A stretch of DNA of 22,002 bases. Source: Desulfobacteraceae bacterium (GTDB taxonomy: Bacteria; Desulfobacterota; Desulfobacteria; Desulfobacterales; Desulfobacteraceae). Shown here in pieces: positions 8,440-16,310 of the stretch. The position numbers were made by a program, and so were the translations under genes. The notes beneath the pieces were generated by a model. It was not told where the DNA came from and made no database searches. It saw nothing but the letters and a program-made list of their open reading frames with translations. Numbering within the stretch: position 1 is the stretch's first letter; every line of letters begins with the position of its first letter. The stretch is from contig JAABSK010000020.1 of the NCBI GenBank assembly GCA_011390435.1, positions 1 to 22,002 of the forward strand. The letters are read 5' to 3'.

Positions 8440-8482
8440 CTACCAGGCCCGGCACAAAGCTGTCAGGGCCTGGTAGAATTTT
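8440..8482 (+). terminator. Intrinsic-type terminator after icd
   Basis: CTACCAGGCCC (8440-8450) pairs perfectly with GGGCCTGGTAG (8466-8476), an 11-bp GC-rich stem with a 15-base loop, starting 21 bases after the icd stop. The tail AATTTTAG is only weakly T-rich, so termination may be incomplete. It separates icd from the rpmH cluster. Confidence 0.65.
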
Positions 8483-8515
8483 AGAGGCGGTCGTGCGCTG
8501 AAGTTTTTTTCATTC

Positions 8516-8544
8516 TTGACAATTTTTGAAAAAACCGTTAGATT
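8516..8544 (+). promoter_or_regulatory. Probable sigma-70 promoter of the rpmH cluster
   Basis: A perfect TTGACA (8516-8521) is followed after exactly 17 bases by TAGATT (8539-8544). The spacer is AT-rich. Transcription would start near 8551, about 63 bases before rpmH, and would read the rpmH-rnpA-yidD-yidC-jag-mnmE run. Confidence 0.6.
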
Positions 8545-8613
8545 ATTGTGTTCATTATGGCTTATAGTATTACATGGGTAAATATAGAAAATTATGTGAG
8601 GAATTTTTGATTT

Positions 8614-8748
8614 ATGAAACGTACATTTCAGCCGAGCAACCGGAAAAGGACAAGAAAACACGGCTTTCTTAAAAGAATGTCCACAAAAGGCGGACGCCGC
8701 GTTATCAATGCAAGACGGGCAAAAGGACGAAAAAAACTTACAGTTTAA
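8614..8748 (+). CDS. rpmH: 50S ribosomal protein L34
   Basis: A 44-residue, very basic protein with the standard L34 sequence: [20 protein letters not shown] at the start, then [21 protein letters not shown]34 is a late-assembling component of the large ribosomal subunit. GTGAGGAA (8596-8603) is the ribosome-binding site. The gene opens the rpmH-rnpA-yidD-yidC-jag-mnmE cluster and is followed 14 bases later by rnpA, the arrangement found across most bacteria. In many genomes dnaA lies upstream; here icd does, and I see no DnaA box (TTATNCACA) in the 194-base gap before it. Confidence 0.98.
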   Translation: MKRTFQPSNRKRTRKHGFLKRMSTKGGRRVINARRAKGRKKLTV

Positions 8749-8762
8749 CAAAACGGGGTTTA

Positions 8763-9110
8763 TTGCGTAATCTTGGTTTGCCAAAAAATGAACGGCTCCT
8801 GAAAAGGACTCAGTTTTTAACGCTTTCGAGGCAAGGGATCAAAGTACACACAGACAGCTTTTTGGCTTTAGTGCTTAACCAGACTGAACAACATCATCGA
8901 CTTGGCATTACCGTATCAAAAAAAGTAGGAAACGCAGTCGCACGAAACAGGATAAAAAGACTTATTAGAGAATATTTCAGACACCATAAAGAAACGATGT
9001 CAGGGCCAAAGGATATGAACATCATTGCAAAAAAAGGACTGACTACGCTATCCAACAGGCAGATTATTGAGAAGCTTGATAAACTTTTTTCAAAAATAGC
9101 CATGGTATAA
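8763..9110 (+). CDS. rnpA: Ribonuclease P protein component
   Basis: The protein subunit of RNase P, which binds the catalytic RNA and helps trim the 5' leader of pre-tRNAs. At 115 residues it has normal length. The family signature is RLGITVSKKVGNAVARNRIKR (about 45-65), containing the conserved RNR motif, then LIREYFR. The N-terminus LPKNERLLKRTQF is also typical. The start is a TTG codon at 8763; no in-frame ATG exists before the conserved region, and a second TTG lies at 8778. GGGG upstream is a modest ribosome-binding site. The unusual start may keep synthesis low relative to rpmH. The stop is 3 bases before yidD. Confidence 0.96.
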   Translation: MRNLGLPKNERLLKRTQFLTLSRQGIKVHTDSFLALVLNQTEQHHRLGITVSKKVGNAVARNRIKRLIREYFRHHKETMSGPKDMNIIAKKGLTTLSNRQIIEKLDKLFSKIAMV

Positions 9111-9113
9111 ATC

Positions 9114-9323
9114 ATGAAATCGCTATTGATCATATTTATTAAATCTTATCAATATATTGTATCACCCTTATTGGGGAGAAATTGCCGTTTTTATCCGACC
9201 TGTTCGGCATATGCCCTTGAGGCGGTGAATAAATACGGAGCCGCAAAAGGGGCTGTCCTTGCCATAAGAAGAGTTTTGCGTTGTCATCCTTTCCATGCAG
9301 GAGGCTTTGATCCTGTTCCATAG
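9114..9323 (+). CDS. yidD: Membrane protein insertion efficiency factor YidD
   Basis: A 69-residue protein that assists YidC/Sec-dependent insertion of inner-membrane proteins from the cytoplasmic face. It shows the family signature almost completely: an amphipathic N-terminus ([19 protein letters not shown]), the conserved [15 protein letters not shown] with two cysteines, and the end [14 protein letters not shown] with a third. It starts 3 bases after rnpA and precedes yidC by 81 bases, in the usual order. Confidence 0.96.
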   Translation: MKSLLIIFIKSYQYIVSPLLGRNCRFYPTCSAYALEAVNKYGAAKGAVLAIRRVLRCHPFHAGGFDPVP

Positions 9324-9404
9324 TGCCCAATCCTGGCACACCTGCGTTTTCCTTCTTAAATTTAATGTAACGTGCTGAAAATTATTTTAGGTTTAGGAGA
9401 GAAA

Positions 9405-11090
9405 ATGGATGAACAAAAACGATTAATCTTAGCTATCGTGCTTTCCGTCATAGTCCTTGTGGGGTATCAGTATTTTTTTGTAAAGCCGCCGGATCCGGCC
9501 ACCTTTACAGAACAGGCCCGGGAATCCGCGGAAAAACCTGCCTTGCCGCCGGAAAAAGCCCCCAATGTTTCAGACTTCAGTGTTCAAGAAACACCTTCTC
9601 CTGAACCGGTGGAACCGCTTGCTGCAAAAAGTTCTCGCACCATCTCCATTGACACCCCGCTGTATCAGATTGAAATTTCAGAACAGGGCGCTGCGGTTAA
9701 AAACTTTGCACTGAAGAACTATAAGGCCTCCAATCAGGATAACGCACCACTCAAGCAGCTGGTCACCGACACCCTCACCGACGGCGTCTTTTTACTTGAC
9801 CTCAGCCGTCAATCCATCTCAGGATTAAAAACAGCGGTATACACTGCCCAAATGGATATGGATCATCTCCGTTTTTCAAGCGGAGAAAAAACCCTTGCGT
9901 TTACTGCACAGACCCCTCAGGGAATTGTGGTGAAAAAAATATTCACCTTCCGTGCTGACTCCTACATGATCAACTGTGATATTGTTCTTCAGAACGGCTC
10001 TGCCATGCCGCTGAATGATGCCATTACGATCACAATCCCCGGACACTATGACAAAGAAGTCAAAAGCCGTTCCCGGTTTGCCTTTGAAGGACCGCTTGCC
10101 TTTGTCAACAAAGAGTTTCTCACCATCAAGCCGGATGATATTGAAGAGCAGGATACCTATACGGGAAACATTGAATGGATCGGGTATTCAGAACGCTATT
10201 TCATGACCACTGTAATGCCCCGGCAAGTCGAAGGAACACCACTGCCAGATATGACCCTCAAGCTTTCCTATGCCGACAATCGGGTGACATCCAGCCTTGT
10301 ATATCCCATGGACCGGCTGGACCCCGGAAAACAGGGTGTCTATCCATTTACCTTTTATATGGGCCCCAAAAGCCAGAAAATTCTGGGAGACTATGACAAC
10401 AGCCTGAAGGCTGCTGTCAACTTCGGTTTTTTCAATATGCTGGCCAAACCCCTGCTGATCATCATGAACACCATCCATGATTATATTCCCAACTATGGCA
10501 TTGCCATCATCCTGCTGACCATTTTCATCAAGCTGGTTTTCTGGCCGCTGGGAACCAAAAGTTACAAATCCATGAATGCCATGAAAAAACTCCAGCCGCT
10601 GATGATGGAGCTCAGGGAAAAATATAAAGATGACAAGCAGCGGATGAACACGGAAATTATGGGGTTGTACAAAACCTATAAAGTCAATCCGGCCGGAGGA
10701 TGTCTTCCCATCCTGGTTCAGATGCCGATCTTCTTTGCCCTGTACCGGATGCTGTACCAGGCCATTGAGCTGCGGCATGCTCCGTTTGTCGGGTGGATAT
10801 CCGATCTGTCCGCTCCGGACCGGCTGCTTGACTTTAATTTTGCAATCCCCATGATGCAGGCGCCGTATGGTATTCCCATGCTGACCCTGCTGATGGGAGC
10901 CTCTTTTTTATTACAGCAGAAAATGACACCTGTTGCAGGAGATCCCATGCAGGCCAAAATCATGATGCTGATGCCGGTATTCATGACGGTAATCTTTATT
11001 AATTTTCCAGCTGGCCTTGTCCTGTATATGCTTGTAAACAACATTATTTCCATGGGACAGCAATATTATATTCAAAAGAAATTTTCGTAA
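9405..11090 (+). CDS. yidC: Membrane protein insertase YidC
   Basis: An inner-membrane insertase that works alone or with SecYEG. The 561 residues are of the long Gram-negative type. There is an N-terminal transmembrane segment (ILAIVLSVIVLVGYQYFF, about 8-25), a large periplasmic beta-domain (about 60-340, after a proline-rich linker), and the conserved C-terminal core with several membrane helices beginning at IPNYGIAIILLTIFIKLVFW. The hydrophilic hairpin (MKKLQPLMMELREKYKDDK) and NPAGGCLPILVQMPIFFALY are strong family markers. The frame also opens at a GTG at 9372, but the ATG at 9405 follows TAGGAGAG and begins the standard MDEQKR, so it is chosen. The jag gene follows after 12 bases. Confidence 0.97.
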   Translation: MDEQKRLILAIVLSVIVLVGYQYFFVKPPDPATFTEQARESAEKPALPPEKAPNVSDFSVQETPSPEPVEPLAAKSSRTISIDTPLYQIEISEQGAAVKNFALKNYKASNQDNAPLKQLVTDTLTDGVFLLDLSRQSISGLKTAVYTAQMDMDHLRFSSGEKTLAFTAQTPQGIVVKKIFTFRADSYMINCDIVLQNGSAMPLNDAITITIPGHYDKEVKSRSRFAFEGPLAFVNKEFLTIKPDDIEEQDTYTGNIEWIGYSERYFMTTVMPRQVEGTPLPDMTLKLSYADNRVTSSLVYPMDRLDPGKQGVYPFTFYMGPKSQKILGDYDNSLKAAVNFGFFNMLAKPLLIIMNTIHDYIPNYGIAIILLTIFIKLVFWPLGTKSYKSMNAMKKLQPLMMELREKYKDDKQRMNTEIMGLYKTYKVNPAGGCLPILVQMPIFFALYRMLYQAIELRHAPFVGWISDLSAPDRLLDFNFAIPMMQAPYGIPMLTLLMGASFLLQQKMTPVAGDPMQAKIMMLMPVFMTVIFINFPAGLVLYMLVNNIISMGQQYYIQKKFS

Positions 11091-11102
11091 GCAGGAGGAA
11101 AG

Positions 11103-12029
11103 ATGACACAAACACGGGAATTCAGTGGAAAAGATGTCAGCGCTGCCATTCAGAATGCGTGTACCGCATTAAACCTTTCAAAGGATAAACTCAAATATGA
11201 TGTGATTTCAGAAGGCGCTTCTGGAATATTTGGAATTGTCGGCAGAAAAGATGCTAAAATCAGGGTGTCGGTACCGGAAACAATTGATCCGGCTGCTGCC
11301 CGGAAAGCTGCTGAAGGCATCAAATCCATTGTGGACGAAGCCTTTGGAGAAGAAACCCGGAAGGCACCTTCACAATCCGCACCAAAACCGGTTGAACCGT
11401 CTCCAGAGGTCTTTGAAGAAAAACCTGATGATCCGTCAGATGATCTGTATGAAAATGACGACGATACAGACACCCCCTATGATCTTGACGGGCTGGAAGC
11501 AGAAGAGACAGAAGATCCGGTGTTTAACGGTGTAGACGTTACCCAGGAAGCCATCGATCTTGGTGTTGAAGCCCTTCAGAATATGGCCAATCTGATCACT
11601 GATGACGCCACCGTGTCTGCCCACGCAGAGCAGGACCGATTGACTCTCAGAATTGAGGGCGGTAATGCCGGTATTCTCATCGGCAGAAAAGGCCAGACGC
11701 TGGATGCCATGCAGTTTCTGGTCGACAAAATGATCAACCGGAAAAGTGACGCCAGGGTAAGGGTAAAGGTTGATATCGAAGGCTATATGGAAACCCGGAA
11801 AGCCAACCTGAAACATCTGGCCATTAAAATGGCGGATAAAGCCAAAAAGACCGGTCGTCCCGCCACCATCAACCAGATGAGTGCCCAGGACCGCCGGATT
11901 GTTCATCTGGCACTCAAAGATGACATGGCTGTCAGAACCCAGAGCATGGGAGATGGGTATTACAGACGACTGGTGATTTTCCCCAAGAAAAAAGCGCCGT
12001 TCAGAGGAAAGAAACGGTCAAAGCGATAA
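11103..12029 (+). CDS. jag: RNA-binding protein Jag/KhpB (Jag_N, KH and R3H domains)
   Basis: A 308-residue cytoplasmic RNA-binding protein, known in other bacteria as Jag, KhpB or EloR and linked to cell-elongation control and small-RNA binding. The Jag_N domain covers 1-55 (SGKDVSAAIQNACTALN; GASGIFGIVGRKDAKI). A long acidic, proline-containing linker spans about 85-145. The KH domain (about 160-230) carries the GRKG loop at 194-197 and MQFLVDKMINRK. The R3H domain is at the end (RRIVHLAL, 264-271; GDGYYRRLVIFP), followed by a basic tail. A strong AGGAGGAA (11093-11100) precedes the ATG. Its place between yidC and mnmE is the standard one. Confidence 0.95.
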   Translation: MTQTREFSGKDVSAAIQNACTALNLSKDKLKYDVISEGASGIFGIVGRKDAKIRVSVPETIDPAAARKAAEGIKSIVDEAFGEETRKAPSQSAPKPVEPSPEVFEEKPDDPSDDLYENDDDTDTPYDLDGLEAEETEDPVFNGVDVTQEAIDLGVEALQNMANLITDDATVSAHAEQDRLTLRIEGGNAGILIGRKGQTLDAMQFLVDKMINRKSDARVRVKVDIEGYMETRKANLKHLAIKMADKAKKTGRPATINQMSAQDRRIVHLALKDDMAVRTQSMGDGYYRRLVIFPKKKAPFRGKKRSKR

Positions 12030-12035
12030 CCTGAC

Positions 12036-13415
12036 ATGACAGATACAATTGCTGCAATAGCAACTCCTTTTGGAAGTGGCGGTATCGGTGTCATCCGGAT
12101 CTCCGGCCCACAGGCCTTTGATATTGCATCAATGCTTTTTTCCAGAACCCGGATATCTCCTGTGGGATACAAGAACCTGCTGTCTCACAGGGTTTATCAC
12201 GGCTTTGTCTTTGATCCTGAAACCACAGATGTGATTGACGAAGTTTTATTGATTCCCATGAAAGGGCCGAGATCCTATACTGCAGAGGATGTGATCGAAA
12301 TACAGGCCCATTCCGGAACCGTTGTTCTCAGGACGATTCTCGACCATGTTCTTTCCATGGGCGCTCGCCTTTCCGAGCCGGGAGAATTTACCAAACGGGC
12401 ATTTTTAAATCAGAGAATTGACCTGACACAGGCCGAAGCTGTGGTGGATATTATTAATGCAAAATCATCAAATGCCCTGAAGTATGCATCTTCCCAGAGT
12501 ATGGGCGGTTTGCGCAAACAAATTCAGTCGTTACGGGACAAACTGGTTCAGTTTTTATCCCTGCTCGAAGCCGGAATTGATTTTCCAGATGATACAATGC
12601 CGTTTGAAGCTGGTCCGGATCAAACAGCCCTTGTTGATGAGGTTATCCATCAATGCTGCGGATTTATCCGCCAGCATGATGATGCCTGCTTTTTAAAAGA
12701 CGGCATCCGGATCACCATCTGCGGCGCACCCAATGTTGGTAAATCCAGCCTCATGAACCGGCTGTTGAATCAGGACCGGTCGATTGTAACGGCTGTTCCC
12801 GGAACCACCCGGGATCCTGTTGAAGAAGGGATCAACATCGACGGCATTCCATTTATTCTTGCAGATACCGCCGGCATCCATCAGACCGACGACCTGGTGG
12901 AAATCATCGGCATTGAAAAAACAAAAGAACATATCACCGCCTCTGATCTGGTCCTGTTCATGAAAGAACCGGGATCGCCTTTTCTGGAAAAGGAATTTGA
13001 AAAAGTGGTTCCTCTGGGCAAAAATGTCATTTTTGTCATCAACAAAATCGACCTTGATCCCCGGTATCAGCCAGAGCTGCCTGAAAAACATGAGAATCTT
13101 CCAACTGTCAAAATTTCAGCCCTGCACAATAAGGGAGTCCAGGAATTAAAGCAGAAAATCGTGGCAGTAACCCTGTCCCAGCTGGATCTTGGAACATCTT
13201 CGGTGATCCCGAACCTGAGACACAAAAAAGCCCTGGAACAGGCGGTACAATATCTTGAATCGGTCAGGAGTGCCCTGGCCACCACCCGCCCTGAAGAAGA
13301 GCTCATGGCAATGGATATTAAAAACTGTATCGATGTGCTGGGAACAATTACCGGCGAAACCGCCTCTATAGATATACTGGATACGATTTTTAATAACTTT
13401 TGCATTGGAAAATAA
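12036..13415 (+). CDS. mnmE: tRNA modification GTPase MnmE
   Basis: With MnmG, MnmE installs the 5-(carboxymethyl)aminomethyl group on wobble uridine 34 of certain tRNAs. The 459 residues match the family (454 in E. coli). The N-terminal folate-binding domain begins MTDTIAAIATPFGSGGIGVI and contains GEFTKRAFLN. The inserted G domain has G1 GAPNVGKSS (230-238), G2 PGTTRD (255-260), G3 DTAGI (277-281) and G4 NKID (336-339). The C-terminus is the conserved FCIGK with Cys456. It starts 6 bases after jag. mnmG is not in the window. The next gene begins 12 bases later, so transcription probably continues. Confidence 0.97.
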   Translation: MTDTIAAIATPFGSGGIGVIRISGPQAFDIASMLFSRTRISPVGYKNLLSHRVYHGFVFDPETTDVIDEVLLIPMKGPRSYTAEDVIEIQAHSGTVVLRTILDHVLSMGARLSEPGEFTKRAFLNQRIDLTQAEAVVDIINAKSSNALKYASSQSMGGLRKQIQSLRDKLVQFLSLLEAGIDFPDDTMPFEAGPDQTALVDEVIHQCCGFIRQHDDACFLKDGIRITICGAPNVGKSSLMNRLLNQDRSIVTAVPGTTRDPVEEGINIDGIPFILADTAGIHQTDDLVEIIGIEKTKEHITASDLVLFMKEPGSPFLEKEFEKVVPLGKNVIFVINKIDLDPRYQPELPEKHENLPTVKISALHNKGVQELKQKIVAVTLSQLDLGTSSVIPNLRHKKALEQAVQYLESVRSALATTRPEEELMAMDIKNCIDVLGTITGETASIDILDTIFNNFCIGK

Positions 13416-13427
13416 AAGGATGTGACA

Positions 13428-14084
13428 ATGGCATTAGACCTGAAAAAACATTTTGTAAAATATGAAGCCCTGGTTCAAATGGTAGACGCGGTTTTTGACC
13501 GTGTCAAAAATGAATTTCCCGTTGAAGTATTCTGCCGGGAAAAATGCAGTGACTGCTGCTATGCCCTTTTTGATCTTACCCTGATTGAAGCGATCTACCT
13601 TAAAGACCAGTTCAGCAGACAGTTCAGCGGCAGCCAGAAAAATAAAATCCTTGAAATTTCTGACAAAACTGACCGGGCATTGACCAAAATGAAACGCCAG
13701 GCATTTAAAGCGGTGAAAGAAGGGGCGGATCAACTGGAAATCATTGCCAAAATGTCCCAGGAACGGGTCCGGTGTCCGCTTCTGGGAGAAGACAATCTGT
13801 GCGCCATGTATGACAAGCGGCCCATTACCTGCAGAGTATACGGGATCCCCACATCCACCGGCGGCGTCAGCCATATCTGCGGGCGAACCAATTTTAAGCA
13901 GGGAGAACCCTATCCCACCCTGAACATGGATAAGATTTACACCCAGCTTCAACTGTTGTCCGCAGAACTGGTCAAAGAGATCCAGTCTGAAAAAATCAAG
14001 ATGCATGAAATGCTCGTTCCGGTTTCAATGGCATTGATGACCACTTTTGATGAAGACTATCTGGGAGTCAAAAAAAATGGATAA
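13428..14084 (+). CDS. YkgJ-family cysteine-cluster protein
   Basis: A 218-residue protein of the zinc/iron-chelating CxxxCxxCC family (PF03692, YkgJ). The clusters are C36, C40, C43 and C44 (CREKCSDCC), then C116 (RCPLL), C125 (LCAMYDKRPITCR), C135 and C151 (HICGR). All eight cysteines expected for a metal or Fe-S site are present. The biochemical role of this family is not settled. An in-frame GTG at 13422 is only one base from the AGGA at 13417-13420, so the ATG at 13428 (spacing 7) is preferred. It follows mnmE by 12 bases and overlaps the start of the next gene, suggesting one operon with the unknown protein and the PrmA-like methyltransferase. Confidence 0.88.
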   Translation: MALDLKKHFVKYEALVQMVDAVFDRVKNEFPVEVFCREKCSDCCYALFDLTLIEAIYLKDQFSRQFSGSQKNKILEISDKTDRALTKMKRQAFKAVKEGADQLEIIAKMSQERVRCPLLGEDNLCAMYDKRPITCRVYGIPTSTGGVSHICGRTNFKQGEPYPTLNMDKIYTQLQLLSAELVKEIQSEKIKMHEMLVPVSMALMTTFDEDYLGVKKNG

Positions 14085-14433
14085 TACCTTTACCCGCGAG
14101 CAGATTGAAGAAAAGAAAAAAGCCATTTTCGATGCCATGGGAAAACGGGGGCAAAACCAGATCCTTAAAAAAGGGTATGATGCCTGGAATCCCTTTGCCG
14201 AACCCAAGGACCCCATTGATATCCGCAGGGACAAAACCAAGCGGACCAGCCAGATGCTGATCCGGGAATTTTTAAGCCGGATCGATGCAGATGAATATTC
14301 AAACACCTATGCCCAGGCAGCCCTTGAAATGTGCCTTGGCATTATCAATGATGACGAAAAAATCCGGGGCATGTTTGATTTTGCTGTCTGGTATGATCAG
14401 CTCCTCAAAAAAGAAGGCCATGACACCCTGTGA
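14077..14433 (+). CDS. Conserved-looking hypothetical protein (118 aa)
   Basis: I do not recognise this protein. It is 118 residues, hydrophilic and probably helical, with no signal peptide or membrane segment. A basic N-terminal half (REQIEEKKKAIFDAMGKRGQ; IRRDKTKRTSQM) contains WNPFAEPKDPID, which looks like an ordered or interaction motif, and the C-terminal half is acidic to neutral (YAQAALEMCLGIINDDEKIR). The frame is open from 14047, but the ATG at 14077 follows GGGAG at a reasonable distance. It overlaps the YkgJ-family gene by 8 bases and the next gene by 4 (GTGA), so it is tightly coupled to both. The double overlap makes it a real gene; its role is unknown, perhaps a partner of one of them. 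Confidence 0.8.
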   Translation: MDNTFTREQIEEKKKAIFDAMGKRGQNQILKKGYDAWNPFAEPKDPIDIRRDKTKRTSQMLIREFLSRIDADEYSNTYAQAALEMCLGIINDDEKIRGMFDFAVWYDQLLKKEGHDTL

Positions 14434-15239
14434 GCCGCTACCGCCAGGAGGTTTTAAATATCCTGGCCCGGTCCGATACCCGGGTGTCGGCCAATGCTTT
14501 TATCAAGGCCATCCAGGAGCAATTCTCCGTTTCCAGCCGCTGTGCCAGAACCATCCTCAAAGAGCTGGTGGACGACCAGGTTCTGTCGTATCAGGATCTT
14601 TACGGAACAACCTATGTTGAAACAAACTTTTTAAAACCGGTTCACATTTCAAAACATTTTACGCTTCAGCCATGGAAACAGGCAGATTCAAACCAGTCAC
14701 AAACAATTGACATTGTTGTCCACCAGGGAATTTCCTTTGGCTCAGGGCAGCATCCAACCACCCGTTTGTCCCTGATGGCCATTGACGACTGCCTCCTGGA
14801 AAATCCCTGTATGGACATGGAAACGTTCCGGATGGGGGCAGACATCGGAACCGGTTCCGGTGTTCTGGCCATTGCACTGTGCCGTTCCGGCAGGTTTGAC
14901 TGCATTGCCTACGACATTGATCCCATCGCTGTCAACGAGGCACAGAAAAACATTGCACTCAACCGCCTTGAAAACCGGATTGACCTCAAGGACACCCCGT
15001 TCACACAAATGCCGGATTCTTTTTCCGTGATCTGTGCCAACCTGCGGTGGCCAACCCTGTATACACTGGCTGACAGTATACATATCAGCCTTAAAAAAAA
15101 TGGTGTTGCCATTTTATCCGGTGTCCGGCCCTGGGAAAAAAATGCCCTGATAGACTGGTATGCTGACAAACACTTTTCCCTGTTATGGCAGAAAGATGAA
15201 AAAAACTGGTCAGCCTTTGTGCTGATGAAACATCTGTGA
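14430..15239 (+). CDS. PrmA-like SAM-dependent methyltransferase with winged-helix-like N-terminus
   Basis: A 269-residue class-I methyltransferase. FGSGQHPTTRL (103-113) closely matches the FGTGxHxTT signature of ribosomal protein L11 methyltransferase PrmA. The SAM site is DIGTGSGVLAIAL (138-150) with YDIDPIAVNEAQKNI following, and CANL (202-205) stands where PrmA has its ANI(L) motif. In place of the usual PrmA N-terminal substrate-binding domain, residues 1-60 look like a winged helix (NAFIKAIQEQFSVSSRCART then ILKELVDDQVLSYQD). It could still methylate L11, or a different protein; neither is shown. The GTG start at 14430 overlaps the stop of the previous gene (GTGA). It is the third member of a coupled trio with the YkgJ-family protein and the 118-residue unknown. 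Confidence 0.85.
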   Translation: MSRYRQEVLNILARSDTRVSANAFIKAIQEQFSVSSRCARTILKELVDDQVLSYQDLYGTTYVETNFLKPVHISKHFTLQPWKQADSNQSQTIDIVVHQGISFGSGQHPTTRLSLMAIDDCLLENPCMDMETFRMGADIGTGSGVLAIALCRSGRFDCIAYDIDPIAVNEAQKNIALNRLENRIDLKDTPFTQMPDSFSVICANLRWPTLYTLADSIHISLKKNGVAILSGVRPWEKNALIDWYADKHFSLLWQKDEKNWSAFVLMKHL

Positions 15240-15251
15240 TACAGGTGTTTC

Positions 15252-15887
15252 ATGGTCAAGAAACTGTTTCTCATTGGAATGCTCCTGTTTGCCGGAGGCA
15301 TACTCTGTGCAAACATCTATTTCTGGACAGATAAAAACGGCATCCGGCATTACTCCAATACCAGCCCGCCGGTGGATGGAACCGTACAGGAAATCCAGGA
15401 ACACCAGAACATCCTGAACCGGCTTTCCAGCACCCCAGACAAGGGCCAGCACTTTGACGTCTTAAAAGTGTATGACGGCGACACTGTAAAAGTAAAAGGC
15501 ATGGGGCTTGTTTTCACTGTTCGCCTGGTCGGGATTGACGCACCGGAAACCGGATATGGCGGCCAAAAAAGCCAGCCGTTCAGCCACGCATCCAGAAAAT
15601 ATCTGTCCCGTCTCCTGGAAAACCGGCAGGTGCGCTTAAAAAGCTATGGCACCGACCAATACAATCGTCAGCTGGCAGAACTGTTTGTTGACAACACCAA
15701 TATCAACCTGGCCATGATACAGGCCGGCCTTGCCGAAGTCTACCAGGGCAAACGTCCCAAAACACTGGATTCAAAAGGATATCTTCACCAGGAACGCCAG
15801 GCCAGACAACTGTTCAAGGGAATGTGGCAACAGCGGAAAAGCTATATCAGCCCTCGGCAGTGGCGAAAAGAGCACCCCAGAAAATAA
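15252..15887 (+). CDS. Exported DUF4124-thermonuclease (SNase-like) fusion
   Basis: A 211-residue putative secreted nuclease. An N-terminal hydrophobic signal (MVKKLFLIGMLLFAGGILCA) leads to a DUF4124 motif (YFWTDKNGIRHYSNTSPP, 23-40) and then a staphylococcal-nuclease domain from about 68. Catalytic features are DGDTVKV (D74-G-D76), VRLVGIDAPE (90-99; R91 and E99), and YNRQLAEL with R139. C-terminal residues are basic. The cysteine at 19 is not in a proper lipobox (Leu precedes it), so it is probably a cleaved or anchored export signal rather than a lipoprotein. It would cleave DNA or RNA with Ca2+ in the periplasm or outside, for nutrient or envelope-DNA turnover. It follows the methyltransferase by 12 bases and ends the plus-strand run. 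Confidence 0.92.
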   Translation: MVKKLFLIGMLLFAGGILCANIYFWTDKNGIRHYSNTSPPVDGTVQEIQEHQNILNRLSSTPDKGQHFDVLKVYDGDTVKVKGMGLVFTVRLVGIDAPETGYGGQKSQPFSHASRKYLSRLLENRQVRLKSYGTDQYNRQLAELFVDNTNINLAMIQAGLAEVYQGKRPKTLDSKGYLHQERQARQLFKGMWQQRKSYISPRQWRKEHPRK

Positions 15888-15890
15888 GCC

Positions 15891-16310
15891 TCAGGTTCCG
15901 GTTTTTTTCAGTTCGATGCCGTTGATCGCTTCCGCCAGCAAAGGAATCCGGTCTTTCCGCGATACCAGATCCTTGTACGGCCCCAAAAGTATGCATCTTG
16001 TTCAGCCCTGCCTTTTTTGAATAGGCATTCCATGACTCGATTCCGGGAATCACACGAATGGGGCATCCGATGCTGGATAATATGGGAATAAACGAACAGG
16101 CTGATGGCTTTTTCTTCCAGAAACTGGCGATCTGAATTTCCGGTCACAGTTTTGAACCACCACATCAAAAAATCGCAGCGCGTCTATTGAAAACTGTTTT
16201 GCATGGGGCATGATACTGGCATATTGCTTTACCACAAAAAAATCATGGAGAAATCTCACCCATGACCGGTTTGCATCTTCACTGAGCAATTCCAGAACAC
16301 CAATTTTCAT
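15891..16310 (-). pseudogene. Decayed fragment of a B12-binding/radical SAM protein gene
   Basis: Reading the minus strand from 16310, coding-like sequence continues through successive frames: MKIGVLELLSEDANRSW to NCDRKF (16310-16134), TGNSDRQFLEEKAISLF to SHI (16144-16079), SSIGCPIRVIPGIESWNAYS to FGA (16077-15979), then PYKDLVSRKDRIPLLAEA to KKTGT and a stop (15980-15891). From memory, KQYASIMP, HAKxFxxDxLRFFDxVV and xPGIESWxxYS belong, in this order, to one family of large B12-binding radical SAM proteins. There they are separated by long stretches missing here. The radical SAM CxxxCxxC motif is absent. Family assignment is from recall; the frame breaks are directly visible. It faces the nuclease gene tail to tail, 3 bases apart. 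Confidence 0.65.

Noticed and set aside
9372..9404. GTG-started extension of yidC by 11 codons
   Set aside because: TAGGAGAG precedes the ATG at 9405, which begins the family-typical N-terminus and membrane anchor.
15847..16053. Separate short minus-strand proteins in 15847-16310
   Set aside because: The overlapping short frames join into one broken gene when read across frameshifts, so they are treated as a single pseudogene.
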